Of a stretch of DNA of 64,000 bases, positions 29,709 to 40,167 are shown in pieces. A model generated the notes under the pieces. That model was not told where the DNA came from, searched no databases, and worked only from the letters and a program-made list of their open reading frames with translations. The stretch lies in contig JAJEKV010000042.1 in assembly GCA_021234155.1 (NCBI GenBank), forward strand, positions 1,137,742-1,201,741, given 5' to 3'. Source of the DNA: Isoetes taiwanensis. Its lineage: Eukaryota > Streptophyta > Lycopodiopsida > Isoetales > Isoetaceae. Both the position numbers and the translations under genes were made by a program. How positions within the stretch are numbered: the first letter of the stretch is position 1; each line of letters opens with the position of its first letter.

Positions 29709-32647
29709 AAACGACACTCAGAGTGAAGAAAAGGAGGAAGTGTTTCTGAGGGCGGGAAGCCATCAGTCTGAAAGTGATCCTCACGGGAGTGAGGACGGGC
29801 GCCATTATGGTAAGTGCCAATGAGATCCTGGCGTATTTGAAGAGCAGGAGGAGTGTTGAGCCCAAGGGCAGGATCGGCGTCAATGAGAAAATGAGAGCGC
29901 ACCATGTCTTCAAGGGCAGCATGGGCTTCCGAAGAAACAAACTGGCACTCCATGAGTAGGCAGGTCTGGAGACCGAAGGCACTGACACTGGCATTCGGAT
30001 TGCAGTGAAAGATGGGACGCTGCCGATTTAAAGAGCTGACCAGGATGCATTTGAGAGCAGCACAGAAACCGGCTTGACGGTGTACTGAAGGATCTGGTGA
30101 GGTGGCTGCATTCTGCAAGAAGGTGTCAAGACCATGAAGAGCATCAGCAGGGCGTTGCCAACCACGCTCATTGGGAATATAGATCCAATTGGTAGTATGA
30201 TCAAGGGTAGCACCATCCTCCCAATTGGAGCGGCGAACGAAACGGGGATCCCACCGGAGATCCGTCGAGATCTGAGGTGGAGTCCATCCAGCATGTCCAT
30301 CCATGACCTTGGTCCAAAAGGGGAGACGCCAATCCGAGGTCAAGAACCTGGGGCGTGGAGGAACACCCAGGGAAGCATAGGGAGAGGGGATCATGCCCGT
30401 GGGCGTGGGCTGCTGAGCCTGCGCCCTGAATTCTTGGACAAGAGCCGGATCAAGAGCTTTGCACCAATGGTCCCAAACAGAAGCAGGGAGTTGAGAATTC
30501 TGTGAGGGCTATCCCAACCCGTGGGGACTGTCTTGCTATCCAGAAGAGCACGCAGTTGATTGTAACCTGTGAGGTGCTGCATATAAACTTGTGCAAAGGG
30601 AAGATCCTCAGGATGTCCCAGATACTTCCTTATCTGTTGCAGCGCCTCAGCTTGCCAGAGAGGCAAATGATGAGCAAGCTCAGGCATGTACTCTTGATGA
30701 AGAGCGTGTGTCTGATCATGATCAGCCAGATAGGGGTTGTTATCCAAAAGCAACCATTGAAGGGTGGGGTCACCCTGAAAGTTCTGGTGTGGCCCATCTC
30801 GAAATTTGTCCTGTGTATCAGCCAGATAGAAATTATGGAAAATGTATGCCATTGGCTGAACAACTCGGAAGGTGGTGAAATCTGGATCGTCACAGTGAAT
30901 GAGATCAAAGACTAAAAGGGTGCAGAATAGACCTTTGTCTTCAACAGAGAGGTCTGGCCAGATCCGAAGAAAGTGCAGTGCGCAGGGGAACATCAACAGA
31001 CCATCAGCCCCATGCCATTTCGTAAGAAAGAGGTGGCGCCGGGCAACCACATAATCCGCATAACCGGAAGGCAATGTGGAAGTCAACAGCAAGGTTGCTA
31101 GTTATGGTAACATAGCCGCCAAGTTTGGTTCGAGCCTCATCGCCAGATCAATAGCTTGTCAGAGAAGCCGTTCGAGGTCACGGATCCGGTTGTCCTTTTC
31201 TAAGAGAAGGCGGACCGGGTCACGGACCCGCTTCGAAGTCGCGGATATGTGAGGAGGATTGCCCAGAGCATTGAGTCGGAAGACGGCAATCTCGGCGCCA
31301 TCAAGAATTTTCTCGTTTTCGAACCGCCGTAGTCGATCTTGGAGAGATGTGAGCTGAGAGGTCAAGGAGGCAATTTGAGCGTCACGCGCTGTAAGGTCTT
31401 GTGCTTGAGTGTTGTAATTCCGAGAGAGTTCTTGAGTTTGGCAATATCTTTATCTTTGGCAACCAAAAGAGTCTCTCGTGCCTTGACCTGCTCCAATAAT
31501 TCTTGAATGGTGGTCTGCAATTGTGCCTGCTGATCGGCAAGCTGAGTAATCTGAGTTTGGGCAGCCTGGAGATCTTCACGGGCCTGTAAAAAGACTTCGT
31601 GCTTGTCTTGAAGCTGGGTCTCCAGAGTATGCACTTGCGTGGTAGCAGCTTGAAGGTCACGGTGAACCGCGGCCGGAGGCCTCGGGGCCGCTTGAACCCC
31701 ATGCATGAGAGCTTCTTGGGATTCTTGTAACTTGAGAGCAAAGCAGCTTGAACATCCGGGCCGACATCGATACAAAATTTGGCGAGGGTGCGGAGGCGGA
31801 GGGGCCTGTTGTTGCCGTGTTTGTGATGTTTGGGAGACATGATGAGAACTGGAGGGCCTCGTTGCTGTAGAGGAAGAGGAGACAAAGGACATACGCGTGG
31901 TGTTATGGCCGGACATGACCGTAAGAAGAAGGGCGTGAAGTGCCAACTGGTTGATTTTGAGGAAGGGAATGAAAGGACTGTTGAGTGGAAGCATGAGAAT
32001 GAGGAGGTGAGGGAGGAAAGTAATGACGAATGATGGCTTGAAGATGGCCTCCCACGGAAACTTCAGAGATAGAAGTGGCAGTTCAAGACGGTCAACTTCT
32101 TGGAGAAGACTAGAGAACAACAATTGGGGCCAATCAATGTGGTGGTTGGAGCGAGTAGCAGTGACCACTATATTATAGAAAGGCTTATTGATATGGGTGT
32201 TCTTGATAGAATACCCAAGGAACTTGCGCCACAGAAACTTAACAAAAGTTTCATGGGGCTTGTCAATATTTGTCAGGCGATGCACGTTTGCTTGATAAGC
32301 AGGAGCACCAAACTCAGTGACATCTAGATCCTGTATGGCAGACCAAGATAAACAAGGGGTTTGCAAAGGGATATGGAATACCTCGTAAATTAGGTGCCGG
32401 GTCGCTGAAATGGTGGTGCCATCGACCAATCGTGAGTGTATCCATTCGGGCCGTTGACGATGTGAGCGATGAACCGCTTAACCGGTCCGGATTTGGAGCG
32501 GAAGTTCCATTTGTGAAAATTCAGAAGCTTCGGCGCTCGCGACTTCACGATTCGGGCCAACAAGGGCTTCACGGAAAGTACTGACTCGAAAAGAGCCGGT
32601 TCCCTGGGAGCAGTAGCTTGAAGTGTAGGAAATTTTGGGGCAGCCAT
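29709..32647 (-). CDS. long accessory ORF of the Tat-like Gypsy, interrupted
   Basis: About 980 codons from the ATG at 32647 (MAAPKFPTLQATAP) to just before the polypurine tract, in five overlapping frame pieces: 32647-32390, 32429-31362, 31365-31159, 31092-30391, 30394-29697. Part 1 is a globular domain (TNIDKPHETFVKFLWRKFLG). Part 2 is a Ser/Pro/His-rich spacer. Part 3 is a Gln/Leu-rich coiled coil (HTLETQLQDKHEVFLQARED). Parts 4-5 are another globular domain with LRIWPDLSVEDKGLFCTLL and FHNFYLADTQDKF. I see no signal peptide, transmembrane helix or known catalytic motif. The position matches extra 3' ORFs of Tat/Athila elements, and part 1 faintly recalls the plant transposon-protein domain found there. 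Function unknown; a virion or host-interaction role is speculation. Confidence 0.7.
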
Positions 32648-33145
32648 GGCAAAGAGCTTCAGAAAAGAACGGTGATGCAAAGGCGGAGAGCGGAGAACGG
32701 AGGACGAAGGACGAAGGCGCAGAGAGACGAAAAGGTTTAGGGCGCGCAAATGGAGGCGAAGGGGTATGATGAGGGCGAAACTGTAATCGTTGATGTTGCC
32801 AGGTGTCGAAAGATGCCAAGGAGGGGATTGAGAGGCAAAAATTTGGCTAAGTCCCCGAACAACAAAGGGAGAAGCAATGAACGGTGGAGATGAGACGTGA
32901 GAGAATGATTGGATGTGACAGGTGGCCAAAGGACACACATTAATGTTCGACGGGTATGAAAAGAAGGAATGGCATTTAATGCTGGCAACTCGAAGTGGGA
33001 TATCATTAAAACGAATGTGTCAGAAGGTACCATGGCTAGATATGCGGCGGGAGAAAAGATTCTCATTTTAGAAACAGCCTTGCATTGCAACCACGTTGGC
33101 GAATTTTCTGATTGGTCCACGTCGACAAGGAGTTCCTCGGTTGGC

Positions 33146-33152
33146 TATATAA
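33146..33152 (+). promoter_or_regulatory. reverse-facing TATA box inside the Gypsy element
   Basis: TATATAA within TTGGCTATATAAGACGAACC, pointing against the element's own transcription, 31 bp before the ATG at 33183. The same block, with TATAAAG, is kept in the other copy (58973-58979, minus). Confidence 0.55.
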
Positions 33153-33182
33153 GACGAACCGGGAGTGAAGCGAAGACATCCG

Positions 33183-33449
33183 ATGGCGCTCAGTATGTCT
33201 GCTGCTGGTTTGCATGACAAATGCACTATGCCGTCCAACTGCCTGGAGTGGATTACGTGCAAAATGGACTGTCTGGACCTCTGGCGGTGCCACAATCGTG
33301 GCATTGCTATGGACGGGTGGTGTGCCGGCATGGCTGAGCATGCCGATCCCCACACCAACGGGATGGAGGTGATTCTGCACCTGCGCTGGGACCCTGAGCA
33401 CAACTGGTACCACATCCTGCGTATTACCTCTGCTCCGAACCCGGAGTAG
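33183..33449 (+). CDS. small Cys/His-rich ORF antisense to the Gypsy element
   Basis: 88 residues in the gap between pol and the accessory ORF, opposite strand. It contains CLEWITCKMDCLDLWRCHNR, a dense Cys/His cluster, then GWCAGMAEHADPHTNGMEVI and DPEHNWYHILRITSAPNPE. Spacing of the Cys and His would suit a zinc-binding fold but matches no domain I can name. A second ATG at 33195 could be the real start, given the closeness of the TATA box. In the plus-strand copy the homologous minus-strand region (about 58950-58660) keeps CHNRGI and other words but is frameshifted. Antisense ORFs are known from some Tat elements of grasses (Grande); homology is not tested. Confidence 0.5.
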   Translation: MALSMSAAGLHDKCTMPSNCLEWITCKMDCLDLWRCHNRGIAMDGWCAGMAEHADPHTNGMEVILHLRWDPEHNWYHILRITSAPNPE

Positions 33450-33587
33450 AGGGTGTTCTCCTTAGGACTTAGTAGATAGGGCTCTGAGCCCGTTTTTGTA
33501 TATAGGGCAGTGCCCATAGCGGAAATAGCTGGGCTGTGCCCACATTTTGTAAAAAAATTCCACCTATAATATAAATATGCCGCTGGT

Positions 33588-33935
33588 TTAGTCACTATCT
33601 GTTGTGTTTGTGTCTGGAACAGCATCCGGTTGTTGATTTTCACTTTCTGTGGTATGAAATATTTTGAGGCGAAAGCCATTAACCAGTGTAGGTAATGGAG
33701 TTCCATCTAATTCAGCTAGTTTGAAAACGCTTGGTTGCACCACTTGAACAATTTGATAAGGGCCAAGCCATCGAAACGTTAGCTTACCCGGAAAATTTTT
33801 GTACCGAGAATCATAAAGAAGAACCAAATCTCCTTCTTGGAATGTTTTTGTCTTAAGTCTTTTGTCATGCAATGATTTCTGCAACCGTTGTCCATGAAGA
33901 ACACGAACATAAGCATCACGCCTAAGTTCATCCAA
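33588..33935 (-). CDS. pol: Gypsy integrase C-terminal domain (GPY-type)
   Basis: Encodes KTFQEGDLVLLYDSRYKNF and FRWLGPYQIVQV, the GPY/F module that binds DNA at the integrase C-terminus, ending NTTDSD then stop. No chromodomain follows, in keeping with a Tat-type rather than chromovirus element. It is separated from the catalytic part by a 13-bp deletion and frame change near 34110 compared with the other copy. Confidence 0.85.
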   Translation of the reverse strand: MDELRRDAYVRVLHGQRLQKSLHDKRLKTKTFQEGDLVLLYDSRYKNFPGKLTFRWLGPYQIVQVVQPSVFKLAELDGTPLPTLVNGFRLKIFHTTESENQQPDAVPDTNTTDSD

Positions 33936-34081
33936 CTATTCCAATTGATAAACCCTTTCGTTGAGTGCAGCAGGCGGATTATGGGCAGTAGCTAGTTGAA
34001 AACGGAGAGTTGGAAGGATGTATTCAAATGGCATGAGAGCTTCTTGACCATAAACCAATATGAAGGGAGTGTGACCTGTAG

Positions 34082-35236
34082 CTATTTTGAAACAAGTATT
34101 GTAAGCCCAAAGATGTTTTGCCAGTCAGTGCGAGAAGCGTCACAAATTTTCTTGAGAATTGTGACCAGAGTTTTGTTGGTGCTTTCTGCCAAACCATTCC
34201 CTTGAGGATAGTAAGGTGTGCTCTTGTGATGATGGATCAGGAGATAATCCGTCAGCTCCTTGATGGTATGATTGATAAAATGGACACCACGATCACTGAC
34301 CAGCTCCGTAGGGCAGCCGAATCGTGTGATGATTTGTTGATAGATGACCTTGGCTGTGCTGGCTGCAGTGTTGTCTGGAAGTGCGCAAGCTTCCGCCCAT
34401 TTGGTAGCGTAGTCAGTGAGAACCAGAATGTAGCGGGCACGGGTGTGCCGCGCAGGAGGGTCGATGGGTCCCACAAAATCCATTCCCCATTTGCTGAAGG
34501 GAAGTGGCGTGGCGACCGGCGTCAAGGGTAGAGCGTCACGGGCCGTGGGCCGTCCCACACGCTGGCAAGCATCACACGTGCGGGCGTGGGCGTGAGCGTC
34601 TTTGAAGAGCGTGGGCCAAAAATAACCAGCAAGAAGGATTTTGCGTGCCGTGGTGTCACCATGAAAATGACCACCACCGAGCCCTTCATGGGCTTCTCGA
34701 ACAATATCGGGGACTTCATGAGGGAGAACACAGCGTCGAAGGACGGTATCCTTACCCTTTTTGTAAAGATGGCCTGCAACCATGGTGTAGTCACGGACCT
34801 CGCGGAGAAATTGATGTCGACGGGATTGTCGCTTGGCTGGAGAGAGCGTGGCGTCCTCTGGTGGAAGAGCGCCTGTAAGGAGATACTGCTGAAAGTCGTG
34901 GAACCAATGTGGTGTTGCCGTGACCAGAAAGAGTTGAGCGTCAGGAAAGGCGTCTGAGACTCCAGTGGAGGGATCATCTGTGTGGATGCGTGAAAGATAA
35001 TCCGGGACAACATGAGATTTGCCTGCCTTGTGAACAATTTCAAAAGGTGCAAATTCTTGCAGAAGGAGGACCCAACGAGCAATCGCGCCCATGGGCGTAG
35101 ATTTGTTGATCAAATAAAGGAGTGCTTGGTGGTCAACAAAAATTTGATCTCGACCGCCCAAAAGATAGTGACGGAAGCGTTGGACACGTAAAATTAAACC
35201 CAAGGCTTCAGTTGCGTGGCGAGTAGTTGGCGCCAT
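34082..35236 (-). CDS. pol: Gypsy RNase H and integrase catalytic core
   Basis: 384 codons. The N-terminal part is the end of RNase H (FVDHQALLYLINK, HKAGKSHVVPDYLSR). Then the integrase zinc region (GGGHFHGDTTARK, CDACQRVGR) and catalytic core: GMDFVGP (Asp), LVSDRGVHF (Asp) and YYPQGNGLAEST (Glu). The reading frame runs into non-homologous residues after DASRTDWQ because of a 13-bp deletion relative to 57830-58552. Confidence 0.88.
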   Translation of the reverse strand: MAPTTRHATEALGLILRVQRFRHYLLGGRDQIFVDHQALLYLINKSTPMGAIARWVLLLQEFAPFEIVHKAGKSHVVPDYLSRIHTDDPSTGVSDAFPDAQLFLVTATPHWFHDFQQYLLTGALPPEDATLSPAKRQSRRHQFLREVRDYTMVAGHLYKKGKDTVLRRCVLPHEVPDIVREAHEGLGGGHFHGDTTARKILLAGYFWPTLFKDAHAHARTCDACQRVGRPTARDALPLTPVATPLPFSKWGMDFVGPIDPPARHTRARYILVLTDYATKWAEACALPDNTAASTAKVIYQQIITRFGCPTELVSDRGVHFINHTIKELTDYLLIHHHKSTPYYPQGNGLAESTNKTLVTILKKICDASRTDWQNIFGLTILVSK

Positions 35237-35249
35237 AGTAATTTAGTTT

Positions 35250-36570
35250 CTACCGGGCGATCTCGTTTGGTTTGTCGATTGTGCGATCATATTCTTGAGA
35301 AAGAACAGCCCAATAGCAAACGCCGAGACATCTACATGGGCGTGAAAGGGCTTGTCCCATTGAGGAGGAACAAGAACCGGGCCCTGAGTAAGCAAGAGCT
35401 TCAATCGTTGAAAAGCAAAGATCCGCCGGGAATTCCAAGCCCGGTGGATTCATCACCCGTGAGTTTATGAATGGGATCCGCAATGGTCGCTGAAAGTACA
35501 GGAATGAAGGTGGAGTAATAATTGACCTTACCCAAGAAAGAGCGTGTCTCCTTGATATTGGTTGGTGCTTGAGCCTTGAGCACAATAACCGATTTTGGCG
35601 AGGATCCGTGGTGATACCGCTTTGTCGCGATAACGCGGTCCCAACAGTGAGAACACACGAAGTGGACGCAAAAGGTGCATTTCGGGATTGAGACTAATCT
35701 TGGGACTCATCACATTTCTGAAAGACGAAGTTCCAATTTATCCAAATGGTCAGCCATGGAACTCAGAGGCGAGAAGTCATCTTGAAAAATTTGCAAAAAG
35801 GGATTTTCCTTCATAAAATCATGGCGAGAGCATGATGCGTTGAAACGTTGAGGGAGAGTTTGATAATCCAAAAGGAACCACCTTGTAGGCAAAAAAAGTT
35901 ACCGGGGTGGTGAAAGTAGTTTTGAGTTGATCGATTCTTTGATTGAGATCCGATTGTAGCCGAAAAACCATCCATGAAGGAGTACATCTCATGGCGGCAA
36001 CCTCTTCCGTAACCCCGGGTCCGTGAAGGGAAGTGGAAAATGATCACGCCCGTGGCCCGATTGAGTTTTCAAGAGTCCACGCAAACGCCGGATCTTACCA
36101 TTGTGTTTGAGTGCAATGACGATGGGGCTCACCCATTGAGAATGTTTGACCTCGTAGATCAAACCCGCAAAGAAGGAGTTTGTCAATTTCCGCTTTTGAC
36201 GCAATCACGGTAATTTGGGTTGAGCCGCATCGCTGCGTTGCTAAACCGGACGTGCATCGATTTGGTAGGAATGGTGAGTTCCCCAAAGTTTTGTTGATTC
36301 CCCGAAGGTCTCGGTAGCTCCAGCTAAAATGTGTTTGAACTTTTGAAAAGCGTGACGGCCCCTGTTACGATAGGGTGTCGGAAGATTTGCAAAGCAATGC
36401 GACAGCCGATTGTTGCCTACGCCCACAATCTCGACTTCGTGAGTCCGAATATGGGGATAACTTCCGTGTCTGGACAATATGAGCAGGAGGTTGAAGCATA
36501 ACAGATGCGTGGCACTCTGCGTGGTGAAAAAGAGAGGTTGCTGAGTTTCATCAAGCAGAGGTTGCTTCAT
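35250..36570 (-). pseudogene. pol: Gypsy reverse transcriptase, frameshifted
   Basis: RT words spread over several frames: GLIYEVKHSQWVSPIVIALK (36204-35989), MYSFMDGFSA (36047-35811), FLQIFQDDFS with the catalytic QDD near 35790, then ETRSFLGKVNYYSTFIPVL (35658-35401), the RT thumb/connection. At least five frame changes make it inactive as read. Confidence 0.8.
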
Positions 36571-36717
36571 GACAGCGTGTACATCGGCAGAGCTGCGGGG
36601 AGGTTCCGTGATCCGAAAAAGTGATCAACACGTTGGATGCGATTGCAAGGAGCCAGGTAAGGGTCAAGCAAAGCAGCCACAGCCTGGTCCTGTTCAAGAG
36701 TCATTTCTTCCCAAGGA

Positions 36718-37746
36718 TCAGCATATTCGGGGTAGGATGACAGAGGCGCACTCGCAGTGGAGCCCCGAACTTGATAGATATTCGGGCGCCCTCGGAATCG
36801 GTGTGAGAGAGAGGGTTCCGTGATTGTCGCGGAAATGATTTTGCCTTGTTTCAAGTCCATGGTGGCATTGAGGTGACCATCGGTGATGACTAATTGATCC
36901 GCGGGCCCAAGAATGGATACTCTTGGCCTGGCGGAGAAAAGGTCTGCCGACCAACATTTCATAATCACCTGGATCTTCTCCAGCCTTCCAAACACCAAAT
37001 TCCAAGGGGAATCGGAGATCACCAATGTTGATGTGAAGAAGAGGCGTGACGCCTTGAGGTCGCGTGATATAGCCATTAGCCAATTTGATGTCATATGGGG
37101 CACGATAGAGTTGTTTGATGCCCATTTGTTTGCGGAGTTTATCCGTGATGAGATTAACTGCGCTACCTCCGTCAATTTGAACATGGTTGACTTGCTGATT
37201 GCCCACCGTGGCATGTACCGTGGGTGTAGAGGTAGCAACAGCCCCAACCAAAACAGTCGGGAGGGGTAACTGGTCCTTGAGAGCAGGACAGAGTTTCAAA
37301 ATCGTGGCAAAACTTAGAGGAATTTTGATTTTTGCCAGCTCCTCTTGGAGTTCCAGAGGCACATGAGAAAAAGGATCAGCTGGATCCACAGGTGCTGGAG
37401 TGCGTGGTAATGAAGCAGCAACTTCTTTGAGTAGGTCAACCTCTGCAACTATATTTGGATATGTCTGAGAGCGTGGAGGTTGAGAGGTGGAAGGTGCTTC
37501 TTGTCTTTGTTGAGCTCTAGTGGTGGCATGAACATTAGCCAACGTGCGGCCTTCAGCAGCTTGCATGAGGTTCAGAATGCTTTGGTGAACTTTAGGCATG
37601 ACATGCGGCATGAGTTTCTCCAAATCAGGTGCAAAGTGAACCTTTTTTTTTTCGTCATGAGGAATTGTGTCGACTGCAAAGGCAGGTTGGGTGCCATTAG
37701 GAATAATGGTTAAGGGACGTGACGCCTTGGTCTGGCGTGAAACCAA
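36718..37746 (-). CDS. pol: Gypsy protease region and Gag-Pol linker
   Basis: 342 codons. The retropepsin core is VQIDGGSAVNLITDKLRKQM with D-G-G in place of the usual D-S/T-G, a form often seen in Tat elements, and EMLVGRPFLRQAKSI as the second protease strand. A proline-rich linker precedes it. It joins frameshifted RT at the low end. Confidence 0.8.
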   Translation of the reverse strand: MVSRQTKASRPLTIIPNGTQPAFAVDTIPHDEKKKVHFAPDLEKLMPHVMPKVHQSILNLMQAAEGRTLANVHATTRAQQRQEAPSTSQPPRSQTYPNIVAEVDLLKEVAASLPRTPAPVDPADPFSHVPLELQEELAKIKIPLSFATILKLCPALKDQLPLPTVLVGAVATSTPTVHATVGNQQVNHVQIDGGSAVNLITDKLRKQMGIKQLYRAPYDIKLANGYITRPQGVTPLLHINIGDLRFPLEFGVWKAGEDPGDYEMLVGRPFLRQAKSIHSWARGSISHHRWSPQCHHGLETRQNHFRDNHGTLSLTPIPRAPEYLSSSGLHCECASVILPRIC

Positions 37747-38059
37747 ACCAACCCAACTGGATGGCTGAACTGGAGGATTAAGTGCCTGAAAAATTTCTTC
37801 CTGTGCTTATTGATCCATCTGAGGTTGATTGGCAGGAGCTGGTTGATAGCGTGATTGCTGAGGCGCGCGAGGTGGCTTCTTAAGAACAGGGGACGCCGGG
37901 CCTTGTTTGCCATTAGCAATCCGAGTTGGTAAGCCGTGAGGCGGACCGATGTGGTCCGATTGGTGCGGGAAGCCGCACGAACTTGTGGAAGTTGAGGACA
38001 CTTGGGGTGGTGGTATGACCCCATTCTTGACAAGTGATAACATCGAAGCTTTAGAAGGA

Positions 38060-39530
38060 TCAAAAGGAGGACGGTGTTGGGTCCCCGTTGTTGCTCCCTG
38101 CTTGTCGATAGAGTTGATTGGGTTGCGCTGCAGGTGGTGGCAGCTGATAGTGCGATTGTTGCTGAGGTGTTGTTTGCACTTGATAAACCAGTTTGTTGCG
38201 GAACGGTGTAGGATGAGTGCGAGTGCACTCTTCCGTGGCATGATTGCACATGTTGCATCTTTTACAATGAGGCGGGCCATTGGTGGAGTTGCACTCATTT
38301 GCCAAGTGGCCTTGATATTTGCAGATATGGCACCAGATCTGACTGCGCTGCGAATTGGCGTGTTGAGGTTGGACAGCAGTCTGTGGAATCATGACGGGTG
38401 GAATGAAAGGGAGCTCCTGAAGAGCCACGCCACGGGAGGAAACATTGATGAGTGATTGACGAGGTCGATAGCCTGCTCCAAAGTCTTCGGACGCAGTATT
38501 GATCATGAGTCGGATAGTGGAGGAAGTCCTTGGAGAAACCGCAGACCAAAACTGCTCGTGTGGGGTACTCCTTGAGTTTGCCGAAAGCGAGAATGTGAAG
38601 ACGATCTGCAAAATCCCGGGCGGACTCCGTGGGCTCTTGTTGAAGGTCATTGAGTTGCTTGAGATGAAGTTGATCATCATCCGTGGTCCCATAGTGAGAA
38701 AGAAAAGCAGTTCTCATTTCTGACCAATCTTGTTTCCAGTGGCTTTTGTTGGACATGAGCCATTGATGAGGAGAGCCACGCAGGGTGGTGGAAAAGATGT
38801 GGAATTTCAGTTGAGGTTGAGCATGACCATTCAGGACAGCCAGAGCCTCAAATTCTTCCATGTGGGCCTGAGCACTTTGGTCTAAGGGTTTGCCTTTCGT
38901 GTTGCCAAAAGTGGGATAAGTCAGTTTAAGGGTCTGAAAGGTAGAGGTGAAAGTGCTTGGCTGGACAGGAACAGTATAGTGATTATATTGAGGTGGAGTT
39001 GGAGGTGGTATGGTGCCTGAAAGACCCTGATGAAGGGGTTGCTGAGGTGGAGGTACTGGAGGTGCCTGATCATTGGTTTTGAGGTCTGTAAGATTGTAAA
39101 CAGGAAGAGCGGTGGGAAATGTAGGAAAGGGAAAGTCCTGGGGAGGAGCAAAAGAGACATGTGGATATCCTTGCCCACCCGGTGGAGATGATGGTTGTGA
39201 AGGCAGAGGCGTATGGCCAGAAGAATGATGGATGTAGGCATGTTCGGGGGTATGAAAGTAAGGTTGAGAAGGGTGAGCCTGATAGGGCTCCTGATAGTGA
39301 TGAGGGGACTGAGGCTGTGAGCAATGTTTGCACGCTTGAGGTGGGGAATTTGGACGAGACATTACACGAGGGGTGGGTGGCGCCGACTGAGCCCTAGACC
39401 GAATGTGGCCTCCCTCAATGTCATAAGCAGATCCATACATATCACGAACAACTTCCCGTCGCTGATGACGCTCCAAGCGAGACGCCGTCTGGGAAAGAAG
39501 TTCTTCGTGTGAAGTTTCGCATGCATATGG
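38060..39530 (-). CDS. gag: Gypsy Gag with two CCHC knuckles, frameshifted
   Basis: The main frame (39476-38295) starts within LERHQRREVVRDMYGSAYD, passes a long Pro/His/Gln-rich stretch and enters the capsid domain (HIFSTTLRGSPHQWLMSNKS, ESARDFADRLHILAFG). The second frame (38692-38060) carries the knuckles CHICKYQGHLANEC and CKRCNMCNHATEEC. A small indel near 39500 separates the start from the main frame; in the plus-strand copy the N-terminus is MSVRNFTPEELL. Confidence 0.8.
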
Positions 39531-39579
39531 CGCATGTAAGAAAGGAAAAGCTTAATCGCAGACCTCAGCCAGCACAAAG

Positions 39580-40167
39580 TGTTTGGGGGTCTGGTTCGAA
39601 CTCCTCGCAAGACAGCCCTCGATGAGGACCCGTGGATCTAACAGAGAATCAGGGGACTATGTCATGCGGGATTTGCAAGAAGAGAACAAGAAGAAGAAAA
39701 CAGAACAAAAGAGAACAATGAGAGGAAAATGATAAGCTTCCTTGATATCAATGATGAACATACATGAGCTCTCACAATCGAGAGAAGACTGAACGGAGAC
39801 AAGACTCAAAACTCATCTAAAAATCATGTGCTAGCTCTACTCATATATATAGTACAATGGCCTTTGGCCCAATATAGACACCCTGACTGATCTCGGTGCC
39901 GACTCCTGGAAGGAGGCCTGATTTGCAGGAATGTTGGCGGTGCCTCTTGAAGTGCCTAGAACCACGCTGACGCTGATGCAGGCGGTGACGGGTCATCACT
40001 TGTCGCGGCGCCTCTTGGTAGCAGACCCAGGCTTTGACTGCGTGGTCTGCTGCTTGGTCTTCTGCTGGGCCTTGGACGACTGACCCGTGCCTGTCTGTGG
40101 ATCCTTGGACTTGACTTGGTCCGTCGTATGCATAAATAATCCTGTACCAGGAGGCACAGGACTAACA
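39580..40167 (-). repeat. Tat-like Gypsy copy 1, 5' LTR
   Basis: 588 bp, same ends as the 3' LTR. The following primer site (about 39560-39578, TTTGTGCTGGCTGAGG on the minus strand) is changed from TGTCGCCGCTGCCGGG in the other copy, mostly at C-G positions. Confidence 0.95.

Larger units (their letters stand above)
29102..40167 (-). mobile_element. complete Ty3/Gypsy retrotransposon, Tat-like, with extra ORFs (copy 1)
   Basis: 11,066 bp, bounded by LTRs of about 590 bp (29102-29696 and 39580-40167; ends TGTTAGTCC and CCCAAACA) and a perfect 5-bp duplication ACACT (29097-29101 and 40168-40172). Order: gag with two CCHC knuckles, protease, RT, RNase H, integrase with a GPY-type C-terminus, a reverse-facing small ORF, a long sense accessory ORF, polypurine tract, 3' LTR. 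The integrase text NGLAESTNKT and RT-RH-IN order indicate the Tat branch. It is inserted in the zinc-knuckle region of an older Copia. The LTRs differ by scattered substitutions and small indels, so it is older than the Copia at 4518. Several ORFs carry frameshifts. Confidence 0.95.

Noticed and set aside
29521-29994. Arg/Pro-rich ORFs overlapping the Gypsy LTR
   Set aside because: They run from the accessory ORF region into the LTR in alternative frames and show no homologous extension in copy 2.
30134-30505. Plus-strand ORFs of 95-168 codons across the Gypsy copy 1 region
   Set aside because: They mirror gag, pol and accessory coding frames on the other strand; only 33183-33449 lies in a gap, has its own TATA block and is echoed in copy 2.
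33588-33700. Chromodomain after the integrase
   Set aside because: The ORF ends 25-30 residues after the GPY module, with no aromatic-cage text.
33068-33706. 212-codon minus-strand ORF over the pol/accessory gap
   Set aside because: It is an out-of-frame reading of the GPY domain followed by non-coding sequence; copy 2 does not keep it.
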